64,000 bases of DNA from Albula goreensis (lineage: Eukaryota > Chordata > Actinopteri > Albuliformes > Albulidae): positions 35,501,340 to 35,565,339 of the forward strand of contig CM040755.1 in the NCBI GenBank assembly GCA_022829145.1. Reading direction: 5' to 3'. The notes under the pieces are model-generated. The model made no database searches and was not told where the DNA came from. It was given only the letters and a program-made list of their open reading frames with translations. The position numbers and the translations under genes are program-made. Below, in pieces: positions 10,263-20,422 of this stretch (the first letter of the stretch is position 1; every line of letters starts with the position of its first letter).

Positions 10263-10690
10263 ATAAAACCCAAAAGAAAAAAACCAGTACACCCACACAG
10301 ATAATCCTCATCATGTCCCATCCAAACAAGCGCCCGGATCCTTAACATCCACCGCCAAAACTCACCCCCCCCCACCACCACCACCACCCTCAATGCTATC
10401 GATGATACATTGGGCTGCACCACCCTCTTCCTCCGCCAGGGGAAGCACGGCCTCGAGGCATCCACTACCCACCCCACACTCAACATCCCCCACCACCAGA
10501 CTTCCCTCCACCACATCAGTACCAGCCCCAAAGACAAGGTCAGACGGCCCCTCCTCACACGGCCCTTCATCAGCCCCCCCCCCAACCTCCCCCACAAACC
10601 CATCCCCAGAACCCAGAAGCCCCACCAGAGCTGGTGGCTCCCGACACCTCCTCCAAATCCACTTCCAGGCCATCAGTCTGTAATCCAGTG
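10263..10690 (-). pseudogene. Tx1-clade LINE ORF1 C-terminal region (presumed)
   Basis: Immediately upstream of the ORF2 start the minus strand holds an acidic, glycine-rich frame of about 100 residues beginning MAWKWIWRRCREPPALVG. Position and composition fit the tail of ORF1 in an L1/Tx1 element, after the zinc knuckle. It may be the missing continuation of the ORF1 pieces in the 5S arrays, but there is no overlap here to prove it. The run of C at 10365-10390 encodes a polyglycine stretch. Confidence 0.5.
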
Positions 10691-10696
10691 ATCATG

Positions 10697-10715
10697 TGTG
10701 GCCGTAAGCGAAAGC
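10697..10715 (-). pseudogene. 5S rRNA 5' end scrap
   Basis: The minus strand reads GCTTTC plus GCTTACGGCCACA, which is the last bases of the 5S upstream flank and 5S nucleotides 1-13. It then passes directly into the LINE ORF1/ORF2 fragment below 10690. This is the left border of the array. Confidence 0.6.
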
Positions 10716-10731
10716 CTCCAGGCATTTAACC

Positions 10732-10916
10732 TCCAGGCAATGATTATAATTAAAATTGCTACCCATTTTTATGTGTCAGGCACTTTACTTTTCTTAGTTT
10801 ACCAGCTAAATAGCCCTTTAAATTAAATATTACCACCACCACACCCCAACCCCGGCAAACACCCAAAATACCTACTGTTGGGAAAATGTGCAAATCACCA
10901 TAAAATCTCTCAGTTG
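10732..10916 (-). mobile_element. piggyBac 3' piece cut by gap
   Basis: Matches the 3' region of the complete elements (for example 15617-15800), including the ATTACCACCACCACACCCC tract, up to the N run. The terminal inverted repeat is missing; a duplicated CTCCAGGCA/TTTAAC scrap replaces it. Confidence 0.7.
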
Positions 10917-11416
10917 NNNNNNNNNNNNNNNNNNNNNNNNNNNNNNNNNNNNNNNNNNNNNNNNNNNNNNNNNNNNNNNNNNNNNNNNNNNNNNNNNNNN
11001 NNNNNNNNNNNNNNNNNNNNNNNNNNNNNNNNNNNNNNNNNNNNNNNNNNNNNNNNNNNNNNNNNNNNNNNNNNNNNNNNNNNNNNNNNNNNNNNNNNNN
11101 NNNNNNNNNNNNNNNNNNNNNNNNNNNNNNNNNNNNNNNNNNNNNNNNNNNNNNNNNNNNNNNNNNNNNNNNNNNNNNNNNNNNNNNNNNNNNNNNNNNN
11201 NNNNNNNNNNNNNNNNNNNNNNNNNNNNNNNNNNNNNNNNNNNNNNNNNNNNNNNNNNNNNNNNNNNNNNNNNNNNNNNNNNNNNNNNNNNNNNNNNNNN
11301 NNNNNNNNNNNNNNNNNNNNNNNNNNNNNNNNNNNNNNNNNNNNNNNNNNNNNNNNNNNNNNNNNNNNNNNNNNNNNNNNNNNNNNNNNNNNNNNNNNNN
11401 NNNNNNNNNNNNNNNN
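10917..11416. other. scaffold gap, 500 N
   Basis: Exactly 500 N inside the left array, so a placeholder length. Reading frames called through it are meaningless. Confidence 0.99.
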
Positions 11417-12123
11417 GCAGAATAAGCGGAGCGTCTTGAATAATCGCTCTGAAATCTAGCTCCCTGCCGTTATTTCTCCGCTAACCTTTGTCTCCCCAAC
11501 TTCACCATCCGCGTGTCATATCTACTTTTGTTGTCCAAAACGCTCTAGCCAACACCATTAACCAAACCCCCAGCTTCTTCTCTTTGTTCAGGAGTAAGCT
11601 GGCGAGAGAATTCCTCTCCAGCCGTCAATTCCAACCCAGCCCCGCAGTCCTTCTCAGCGTCATCAATCCGTTCGCCATTCAAAACTCTTTTCCTTGAATA
11701 CATGCCATGTTCAAAAACCACATTAACACCTGTATTACTACAACTTTCACCATGATCCAAAACTCGAAGTCCATGTTCAGACAGTCGATCAGAAAACCCA
11801 GAACTCGCCATTTGTTTCAGTATCCATAGCTATTTGTCCAATTGCCGGTCCTGAGTCATTCATGTTGAAATCCATTCCCGTTAATTAAAAAACGCACGAA
11901 AAATCTACCCCTTGGCAGATAAACTGCTCAGGGGAGGAAAAGAGCAAAAACAAAAACAAAAAAAAACAAAAACAAAAGAAGCACTACAAGAGTAACAGAC
12001 TACTACAATAAACAATGAAAAGATAAACGAAACAAACACTGTGGGAGCCTCTCTCCCACCTCTGCAGCCACAATCTCACACCTGTGACGTCACAATCGGG
12101 CCCGTTCAGCGTGGTGTGGCCGT
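11417..12123 (-). pseudogene. interrupted 5S + Tx1-like LINE ORF1, copy L1 (cut by gap)
   Basis: From 12123 downward: 5S nucleotides 5-33 (12095-12123), the LINE 5' UTR with a TGACGTCA site and A-rich tract, then ORF1. ORF1 opens with a short frame ending at GEFWVF and continues in another frame as MASSGFSDRLSEHGLRVLD (11811 downward). The sequence enters the gap at 11416. Confidence 0.8.
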
Positions 12124-12199
12124 TGGCGAAAGCTGCCCTCTCAATCGGTCGCCTCATGGTTGTCATCCGCTTTCTACTGCTATTGTGACGCCGGAGCGA

Positions 12200-12334
12200 T
12201 TTTATATTATTTCAAAGTACATTTTTTTTTTGTCATGTATATTATTTGGAAAGAAAAACAATATCTTTTATCAAAGAGAGAAACATGCATTATGTTCGGG
12301 CTCTCAAGTATATCATTTTCGATTGATGGTGTTA
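12200..12334 (-). mobile_element. internal piggyBac scrap
   Basis: Matches the piggyBac interior (SPSIENDILE coding part and following AT-rich segment), fused at TGTTAC to LINE ORF1 of copy L2 and on the other side to the 5S upstream flank. Equivalent scraps lie at 20288-20422, 21744-21884, 48674-48810, 55949-56090 and 63226-63363. Confidence 0.7.
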
Positions 12335-13590
12335 CAGCGCGCTGCTTGACACTCCTTCGCGTGATGCCCCTTTTCCAAGCACTCACGGCAGACAAACTGC
12401 TGGCAAACTCGAATCACATGAACCGGGCTCATGCACAAACGGCAGATCTTCACCTGCCTGTCATGCATGACCCGAAAATACAGTGGTCCATCTCCCCTAT
12501 CAAAACGCACGCTGTGTGGCTACGAAGCAATCTCTTGCGGGAATTTGACGCTGAGAAACTGGGTGCCATCCGCCACTGCGGTGCCCAGGTAAAAAAGCCT
12601 GCGGAGAGGTAGAATCGGAGTCACACTCCACCTTTCCAACTTGTCCAAAATCACAGAGTCCTCTATGTATTTCGGCAGGTTCAAAAAGGAGAGCATAACC
12701 TCCGTAGCACACGGTCTGCGCACCTCACAAACATGACCCTTCACTTGCACTCCTTCTCCAAAGTTAACTCAAATGTATTGCTGGGCCGGCTTCTTACCCC
12801 GATCAGTTTCCCTCTGCCCAGCTTGGCATCAACCATCGTTATCACGTCCATTGCAGTTATCCCCTGTAAATCATTCAATTGCAGAATAAGCGGAGCGTCT
12901 TCGGAAAAATCTCTGAAATCTAGCTCCCTGCCGTTATTTCTCCGCTAACCTTTGTCTCCCCAACTTCAGCATCCGCATGTCATATCTACTTTTGTTGTCC
13001 AAAACGCTCGAGCCAACACCATTAACCAAACCCCCAGCTTCTTCTCTTTGTTCAGCAGTAAGCTGGCGAGAGAATTCCTCTCCAGCCGTCAATTCCAACC
13101 CAGCCCCGCAGTCCTTCTCAGCGTCATCAATCCGTTCGCCATTCAAAAATCTTTTCCTTGAATACATGCCATGTTCAAAAACCACATTAACACCTGTATT
13201 ACTACAACTTTCACCATGATCCAAAACTCGAAGTCCATGTTCAGACTATCGATCAGAAAACCCAGAACTCGCCGTTTGTTTCACATCCGTATCCATAGCT
13301 ATTTGTCCAATTGCCGGTACTGAGTCATTCATGTAGAAATCCATTCCCGTTAATTATAAAACGCACGAAAAATCTACCCCTTGGCAGATAAACTGCTCAG
13401 GGGAGGGAAGAAAGAAAAAAAAAAAAAAAAAAAAAAAAACAAAAGAAGCACTGCAAAAGTAACAGGCTTGTACAATAAACAACGAAAAGATAAACGAAAC
13501 AAACACTGTGGGAGCCTCTCTCCCACCTCTGCAGCCACAATCTCACACCTGTGACGTCACAATCGGGCCCGTTCAGCGTGGTGTGGCCGT
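12335..13590 (-). pseudogene. interrupted 5S + Tx1-like LINE ORF1, copy L2
   Basis: Begins with 5S nucleotides 5-33 (13562-13590) and runs through the 5' UTR into ORF1. Here the first ORF1 segment, starting MDFYMNDSVPAIGQIAMDTD (13343 downward), is in frame with ASSGFSDR, unlike the other copies, which lack five bases there; a TAG then interrupts it after SDR. Downstream are the RRM-like part (KYIEDSVILDKLERWSVTP), FLSVKFPQEIAS, and the zinc knuckle CRLCMSPVHVIRVCQQFVC with CRECLEKGHHAKEC. It stops right after the knuckle, fused to piggyBac. Several frameshifts are present. Confidence 0.85.
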
Positions 13591-13773
13591 GGCGAAAGCT
13601 GCCCTCTCAATCGGTCGCCTCATGGTTGTCATCCGCTTTCTACTGCTATTGTGACGCTTTTGTGCGTGTTTTTTTTTTTTTTTTTCCGTCCGACAATGCG
13701 GAGCCCAGGCTCACGTTTGGAGTTTGGGTTTTCTGCTGAAGCTTGGCATGGGCCGACCGCTCTTGGTGGGGGC

Positions 13774-14306
13774 TTAACCCTTGTATTGTCCTCTAATTTG
13801 CTAACATCTTTTATCCTTGGGGTCAGTTTGACCCAAGCTATTTCAACCTCCAGGCAATGATTGTAATTAAAATTGCCACCCATTCTTATGTGTCAGGTAC
13901 CTTACGTTTCTTAGTTTACCAGCTAAATAGCCCTTTAAATTCAATATTACCACCACCACCCCCAAACCCCGGCAAACACCCAAAATACCTACTGTTGGAG
14001 AAATATGCAAATCACCATAAAATCTCTCCGTTTGACCTTAAATTGGAAAGAAAGACCTTTCTTTCTTGTTTTAGTAGCTTTATATTATTTCTAAGTACAC
14101 ATCTTATGTCATTTATATCATTTGGAAAGAAAAACAATATCTTTTATCACAGACAGAACAATGTATTATGTTCGGGCTCTCAAGTATATCATTTTCGATT
14201 GATGGTGTTAAGAAGAGCTCAAATGCAGATTTTATGTCTTGGCCATGGCTGACAGTGTATCTGCTGGGGCCTGGAACCATCTTGATGACATTAGCAGCAT
14301 TAAGCC
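13774..14306 (-). mobile_element. piggyBac derivative with 5' deletion
   Basis: Its 3' end has TTAA (13774-13777) and the terminal CCCTTGTATTGTCCTCTAAT. The other end has no terminus: at GGCTTAA the element is joined directly to the 5S spacer. It still encodes ANVIKMVPGPSRYTVS and DIKSAFELFLTPSIENDIL, which match the N-terminal part of piggyBac transposases, and keeps about 22 bases missing from the complete elements. It is not their simple descendant. Confidence 0.8.
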
Positions 14307-15104
14307 TTACCTCCATTTTACCGTGGGGCTCCCAAACTTAAGCCTCTCTCCCAATACCTCGTTCTCAGCCCTTGGCCCCAGAACCGCGAGCAACTGGTCA
14401 CCCAGACAGGACCGGGAGAGCACCGGTCACCCAAGCGGGGTCAAAGACAACTGCTCATACAGACGGTTGGTGAAGTGTAATTTGTGGGATCAGACCTATC
14501 TTTCAACTGACACAGCGTTGACAGACATAGTTACAGCCTTGCGCATTTTCATACTGACAAAATGTAAGCGTAGATATAATAATGCAGACAAAACCTGGAT
14601 GCAGTAGTCTGGAAGAGGTCGGTCTACTTTAGGTGTAGTTCACTGCCAGACACACAAGGTGGCAGTCTATTCCTCAATAAAATGGTTGCCATTACCACTA
14701 AATATTTGCGTCAAAGTTTAAGCTCATGCCAAAAATAAGAAAGTTAGGAGGGCCTAAGTTGCTTCTCCTGGGGCAGGCCTTAGATAAGCTGGGGAAGGCC
14801 TTAGATAAGAAAAAGAATAAAAAGGAAGAGCGTAAGCAAAGTCCTCAGAGTGACTGTTGGAGTGCCAAAGTGGTCTCTTTTACCTCTGTGCGGACCAGCC
14901 CGGCTGGTGTGGCGTATCGTGCTCAGATAATACACAATAAACCTTTTTGCATCAGGCTTGGTGGATTTTGATTTCGTTCAGGTACTGAAGCACCGAAGGC
15001 TTGAGGATATTAAAAAAAAAAGTGTGACGAGGGGCCCCCAGCCATTGGGCCCAGGTTGGAGCCATTTCTACCACTCGATTGTGGGGGTAGGAAAAAACAA
15101 AAAT
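14307..15104 (-). repeat. 5S non-transcribed spacer
   Basis: This is the 3' flank of the 5S gene, read on the minus strand. It starts with an oligo-T terminator (15093-15104), and contains CAATAAACC (a possible polyadenylation signal, on the plus strand), the segment with two CCTTAGATAAG words at 14775-14812, and the GTGACCGGT/GTGACCAGTTGC words near 14395-14430. Parts look LTR-like, but no paired ends were found. Equivalent spacers: 23859-24650, 44700-45502, 53184-53979, 60458-61251. Confidence 0.6.
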
Positions 15105-15221
15105 GCTTACGGCACCTGGTATTCCCAGGCGGTCACCCATCCAAGTACTAACCAGGCCCGACGCTGCTTGGCTTCTGAGATCAGACGAGATCGGGCGTGT
15201 TCAGCGTGGTGTGGCCGTGGC
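15105..15221 (-). rRNA. 5S rRNA gene, left copy 1
   Basis: Complete 5S body on the minus strand with GAGATCGGGCGTGTTCAGCG (as the plus strand reads) and the C-box segment TTGGATGGGTGACCGCCTGG. The 5' end reads GCCACGGCC, one base short of GCTTACGGCC. An oligo-T follows the 3' end. 3' terminus is GTGCCGTAAGC, where copies in the right array read GTGCTGTAAGC. Confidence 0.93.
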
Positions 15222-15542
15222 GAAAGCTGCCCTCTCAAACGGTTGCCTCATGGTTGTCATCCGCTTTCTTCTGCGATTGTGCCGCCGGGGGGTTTTTATT
15301 TATTTTTTTTCGTCCAACAATGCGGAGCCCAGGCTCACGTTTGGAGTTTGGGTTTTCGGCTGGAGCTTGGCATGGGCCAAGGCCACAACGCGTCAGGCCC
15401 GGCTCTAGGTGTGGAGCTAGGCCGGAGGCCCATGATTTGAAGGTGGTGGAGAAAGATCCACCACCGGCTCCCAGTTTCACCTGGACTTTGGCTCACATTT
15501 CACGCTGAAGCTTGGCATGGTCCACCCGCTCTTGGTGGGTGC
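15222..15542 (-). repeat. 5S upstream flank
   Basis: About 320 bases between the 3' end of the piggyBac element and the 5S start. The 60 bases next to the gene contain GCGGATGACAACCATGAGGC and a segment ending GAGAGGGCAGCTTTCG, also present in front of every interrupted 5S copy. No obvious TATA box at -30. Copies: 24769-25087, 44265-44581, 52749-53068, 60026-60339; shorter forms precede the ORF1 modules. Confidence 0.6.
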
Positions 15543-17219
15543 TTAACCCTCGCATAGTCCTCAGATTTGCTAACATCTTTTATACTTGGGGTCAATTTGA
15601 CCCAAGCTATTTCAACCTCCAGGCAATGATTATAATTAAAATTGCTACCCATTTTTATGTGCCAGGTACTTTACGTTTCTCAGTTTACTTACCTAAATAA
15701 ATAGCCCTTTACATTAAATATTACCACCACCACCCCCCAACACCGGCAAACACCCAAAATACCTACTGTTGGAGAAATATGCAAATCACCATAAAATCTC
15801 TCAGTTTGACCTGAACTTGGAAAGAAGGACCTTTTTTTCTTGTTTGAATGGCTTTATATTATTTCTAAGTACAATTTTTTTTTGTCATTTATATCATTTG
15901 AAAAGAAAAACAATATCTTTTACTAAAGAGAGAAACATGTATTATGTTCCTTCTCTGGTGTTAAGAAGAGCTCAAATGCTGATTTTATGTCTTAGACATG
16001 GCTGACAGTGTATCTGGTGGGGCCTGGAACCATTTTGATGACATTAGCAGCATCAAGTCTAACCTGTCATTCAGGTGGGGAGAGGGCCCATATTAACTTT
16101 CCATTTTTGTTAGGTAACTTGTCTGCTGGTGGTTGAGAGACAACGGGAGGGTCAATACTAAGGCTCTCATTCTCATCAGAGGAGGATGTCTCCTAATCAG
16201 GGTCCACCTCAACACTATCCTCGCTCTCTGACACATTCTCCTCTGTCACTTTCACTGTCAAAGAGCTGTGACAAAACTGCATTGGCACAAAACCTTTGCT
16301 TAGAGGTCATTTTCAATTGAAAGAGAACATAAAGCAAGAGCACACAGCGCACCAAGAGAAATGGTTTTGAAGGCTGCGGTGCAAGCTTTCATGTGTTTGC
16401 TCCTCCCCTTTGTTGTGTGAACTGCCAATCTCCTCACTGGAACCACATTTCCACACAAAAACAGTGCAGGAAATATAAGCGTTCTTGTGGGAATTATATT
16501 TCCCCATCCCCCATTTCATGTGAACTATCAGTGGTTCTCACACTACCACAGGCATGGTTACGATAGGTTAGGGCCAGGGGCATCACCAGACCCGATCTCA
16601 CGGGGGCACATGCTCCAGCAACAATCTGTGGTGCCCCGGTAAATGCTTGTGAAAAATAGCATAGCTCCCAAGGGAGGGTTGGCCCCTGGTCAGCCTAATG
16701 AACTGTAAGTCGCTTTGAATAAAAGTTTCAGCTAAATGACTGGAAAGTAAGGTAACACAACTAGCCCATTGTAGTTGCTGACGAATTCCCCGCATGAGAA
16801 TGTGAGCACTAGGAGTTTGCGCCCCAGTAGTGCCTCAAATCTTGCAACACCCCCTCTGCTTTAGGGCCCTAAAGCAGAGGGAAGGTTTTTTGAAGATTAT
16901 AAAATTGCATGTTAGTGGCTTCAATATCATCCAAAACAGCCAAATGAAATGTGTGAAAGATGTTGATATTTCTTATGTTTTATACCGCCAGAACAGCCTG
17001 GGGTCAAATTGACCCCAGGGGACACCGATGTGTACAAAATGTGTACAGGACATTGAAAACAAATCATCGTGTTCATCATGTTTACGTTCACCCAGTTGTC
17101 CCCATGAAATGAGGAAAAGTCATGAAATATGAGGCAACAAAACAAACGTCAATAATCCAGCTGGAAACGTGAAACACTGAATGGGGTCACATGGACCCCA
17201 AAGACAATAGGAGGGTTAA
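15543..17219 (-). mobile_element. complete piggyBac (Looper-like) element, left copy 1
   Basis: Bounded by TTAA at 15543-15546 and 17216-17219. Both ends read CCCTCNTATTGTC-like toward the inside, with GGGGTCAATTTGACCC-like palindromes near each end, as in fish Looper/piggyBac elements. At 16310 downward is an N-terminal transposase relic starting MTSKQRFCANAVLSQLF, stopped by TAG in a DPDYE-like segment. After frameshifts come NAANVIKMVPGP-like residues. The catalytic DDD domain is absent, so it is non-autonomous. A perfect 30-base palindrome lies at 16852-16881. Confidence 0.88.
16852..16881. repeat. 30-base perfect palindrome in piggyBac
   Basis: CCCTCTGCTTTAGGG is followed directly by its reverse complement. 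The same palindrome is perfect at 26392-26421 and 42931-42960. It is imperfect at about 51411 and 58688 by a one-base substitution or insertion at the centre. Confidence 0.9.
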
Positions 17220-17547
17220 AGTCCTGCTTATGCCTGACCTCCATTTTACTGAGGGACTCCCAACCTTAAGCCTCTCTCCCGATACCTCGTTCTCAGCCCT
17301 TGGCTCCAGAACCGCGGGCAGCTGCTCACCCAGACAGGACCGGAGTTTGGAGTTTGGGTTTTCGGCTGGAGCTTGGCATGGGCCAAGGCCACAGCGTCAG
17401 GCCCGGCTCTGGGTGTGGAGCTAGGCCGGAGGCCCATGATTGGAAGATGGTGGAGAAAGACCCACCACCGGCGCCCAGTTTCACCTGGACTTTGGCTAGC
17501 ATTTCACGCTGGAGCTCCGTCTGAACCGTCCGCTCTTGGAGGGGGCA
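17220..17547 (-). repeat. spacer end joined to 5S upstream flank
   Basis: The spacer segment up to GACAGGACCGGA (17343) is fused to the GTTTGGAGTTTGGG part of the 5S upstream flank; the 5S gene that should lie between them has been deleted. Equivalent junctions: 26760-27087, 50758-51070, 58034-58348. Confidence 0.6.
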
Positions 17548-18355
17548 TAACCCTCGTATTGTCCTCAAATTTGCTAACATCTTTTATACTTGGGGTCAAT
17601 TTGACCCAAGCCATTTCAGCCTCCAGGCAATGATTATAATTAAAATTGCTACCCATTTTTATGTGTCAGGTACTTTACGTTTCTTAGTTTACCAGCTAAA
17701 TAGCCCTTTAAATTAAATATTACCACCACCACCCCCCACAACCCCGGCAAACACCCAAAATACCTACTGTTGGAAAAATATGCAAATCACCATGAAATCT
17801 CTCAGTTTGACCTGAAATTGGAAAGAAAGACCTTTTTTTCTTGTTTGTCCTCACTGGAACCACGGTCTTCTTTGGGTGTAGTTGACTGCCAGACACACAA
17901 GGTGGCAGTCTATTCCTCAATAAAATGGTTGCCATTACCACTAAATATTGGCATCAAAGTTGAAGCTCATGCTAAAACTATCAAAGTTAGGAGGGCCTAA
18001 GTTGCTTCTCCTGGGGCAGGCCTTAGATAAGCTGGGGGAAGGCCTTAGATAAGAAAAAGAATAAAAAGGCATCCGCTTTCTTCTGCGATTGTGACGCCGG
18101 AGCGGTTCTTATTTTTTTATTTTTTTTGTCCAACAATGCGGAGCCCAGGCTCACGTTTGGAGTTTGGGTTTTCGGCTGGAGCTTGGCATGGGCCAAGGCC
18201 ACAGCGTCAGGCCCGGCTCTGGGTGTGGAGCTAGGCCGGAGGCCATGATTGGAAGATGGTGGAGAAAGACCCACCACCGGCGCCCAGTTTCACCTGGACT
18301 TTGGCTAGCATTTCACGCTGGAGCTCCGTCTGAACCGTCCGCTCTTGGAGGGGCA
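17548..18355 (-). repeat. 0.8-kb sub-block: piggyBac 3' piece, spacer piece, 5S flank
   Basis: The block has a piggyBac 3' end (17548-17852; its terminal TTAA reads ATAA), a piece of the 5S spacer with the CCTTAGATAAG pair (17853-18068), and the 5S upstream flank without a 5S gene. It is repeated almost exactly at 18356-19163 and at 27088-27895 and 27896-28537. Confidence 0.7.
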
Positions 18356-19163
18356 TAACCCTCGTATTGTCCTCAAATTTGCTAACATCTTTTATACTTG
18401 GGGTCAATTTGACCCAAGCCATTTCAGCCTCCAGGCAATGATTATAATTAAAATTGCTACCCATTTTTATGTGTCAGGTACTTTACGTTTTCTTAGTTTA
18501 CCAGCTAAATAGCCCTTTAAATTAAATATTACCACCACCACCCCACAACCCCGGCAAACACCCAAAATACCTACTGTTGGAAAAATATGCAAATCACCAT
18601 GAAATCTCTCAGTTTGACCTGAAATTGGAAAGAAAGACCTTTTTTTCTTGTTTGTCCTCACTGGAACCACGGTCTTCTTTGGGTGTAGTTGACTGCCAGA
18701 CACACAAGGTGGCAGTGTATTCCTCAATAAAATGGTTGCCATTACCACTAAATATTGGCATCAAAGTTGAAGCTCATGCTAAAACTATCAAAGTTAGGAG
18801 GGCCTAAGTTGCTTCTCCTGGGGCAGGCCTTAGATAAGCTGGGGGAAGGCCTTAGATAAGAAAAAGAATAAAAAGGCATCCGCTTTCTTCTGCGATTGTG
18901 ACGCCGGAGCGGTTCTTATTTTTTTATTTTTTTTGTCCAACAATGCGGAGCCCAGGCTCACGTTTGGAGTTTGGGTTTTCGGCTGGAGCTTGGCATGGGC
19001 CAAGGCCACAGCGTCAGGCCCGGCTCTAGGTGTGGAGCTAGGCCGGAGGCCCATGATTGGAAGATGGTGGAGAAAGATCCACCACCGGCTCCCAGTTTCA
19101 CCTGGACTTCGGCTCACATTTCACGCTGGAGCTCCGTCTGAGCCGCCCGCTCTTGGTGGGGGC
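18356..19163 (-). repeat. second copy of the 0.8-kb sub-block
   Basis: Tandem duplicate of the preceding block (offset 807-808). It differs by an extra T at about 18490 and a few substitutions; in the last third it shifts to the GGCTCACATTTCACGCTGGA version of the 5S flank. This duplication is missing from the right array. Confidence 0.75.
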
Positions 19164-20211
19164 TTAACCCTCGTATTGTCCTTACATTTGCTAACATCTT
19201 TTATCCTTGAGGTCAATTTGACCCAAGCTATTTCAACCTCCAGGCAATGACTATAGTAAAAATTGTGACCCATTTTCATGTGTCAGGTACTTCACGTTTC
19301 TTAGTTTACCAGCTAAATAGCCCTTTAAATGAAATGTTCTAAAATTCCGTCCAAGATGAGCTGGCAGTAATCCTCCTTCTCCAAAGTTAACTCAAATCCG
19401 TTGTTGGGCTGGCTTCTTACCCCGACCCGTTTCCCTCTGCCCAGCTTGGCATCAACCATCGTTATCACGTCCATTGCAGTTATCCCCTGTAAATCATTCA
19501 ATTGCAGAATAAGCGGAGCGTCTTCGGAATAATCGCTCTGAAATCTAGCTCCCTGCCGTTATTTCTCCGCTAACCTTTGTCTCCCCAACTTCACCATCTG
19601 CGTGTCATATCTACTTTTGTTGTCCAAAACGCTCGAGCCAACACCATTAACCAAACCCCCAGCTTCTTCTCTTTGTTCAGCAGTAAGCTGGCGAGAGAAT
19701 TCCTCTCCAGCCGTCAATTCCAACCCAGCCCCGCAGTCCTTCTCAGCGTCATCAATCCGTTCGCCATTCAAAACTCTTTTCCTTGAATACATGCCATGTT
19801 CAAAAACCACATTAACAGCTGTATTACTACAACTTTCACCATGATCCAAAACTGGAAGTCGATGTTCAGACAGTCGATCAGAAAACCCAGAACTCGCCAT
19901 TTGTTTCAGTATCCATATCTATTTGTCCAATTGCCGGTCCTGAGTCATTCATGTTGAAATCCATTCCCGTTAATTAAAAAACTTACGACAAATCTACCCC
20001 TTGGCAGATAAACTGCTCAGGGGAGGAAAACAGCAAAAACAAAAAACAAAAAAACAAAAACAAAAGAAGCACTACAAGAGTAACAGACTACTACAATAAA
20101 CAATGAAAAGATAGACGAAACAAACACTGTGGGAGCCTCTCTCCCACCTCTGCAGCCACAATCTCACACCTGTGACATCACAATCGGGCCCGTTCAGCGT
20201 GGTGTGGCCGT
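19164..20211 (-). pseudogene. interrupted 5S + Tx1-like LINE ORF1, copy L3 (short form)
   Basis: 5S nucleotides 5-33 occupy 20183-20211. ORF1 starts MASSGFSDRLSEHRLPVLD at 19900. This short form stops earlier than L2: after the ELTLEKE-like segment it switches at about 19370 to a sequence coding DYCQLILDGILEHLI and then to a piggyBac 3' end (19164-19340, TTAA at 19164). The CRE-like site is mutated to TGATGTCA. Short forms on the right are R3 and R5. Confidence 0.8.
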
Positions 20212-20422
20212 AGGCGAAAGCTGCCCTCTCAATCGGTCGCCTCATGGTTGTCATCCGCTTTCTACTGCTATTGTGACGCCGGAGCGATTTTATATTATTT
20301 CAAAGTACATTTTTTTTTTGTCATGTATATTATTTGGAAAGAAAAACAATATCTTTTATCAAAGAGAGAAACATGCATTATGTTCGGGCTCTCAAGTATA
20401 TCATTTTCGATTGATGGTGTTA

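Noticed and set aside
10393-10691. Two proline/serine-rich plus-strand frames
   Set aside because: Antisense of the C-rich ORF1 tail of the LINE.
10878-11459. Long open frames crossing the N runs (also at 28369-29124 and 46295-47006)
   Set aside because: They consist mainly of unknown residues created by placeholder N.
14726-14971. 81-codon frame in the 5S spacer (KKNKKEERKQSPQSDC)
   Set aside because: No motif, and the frame changes between copies (24306, 44950, 53460).
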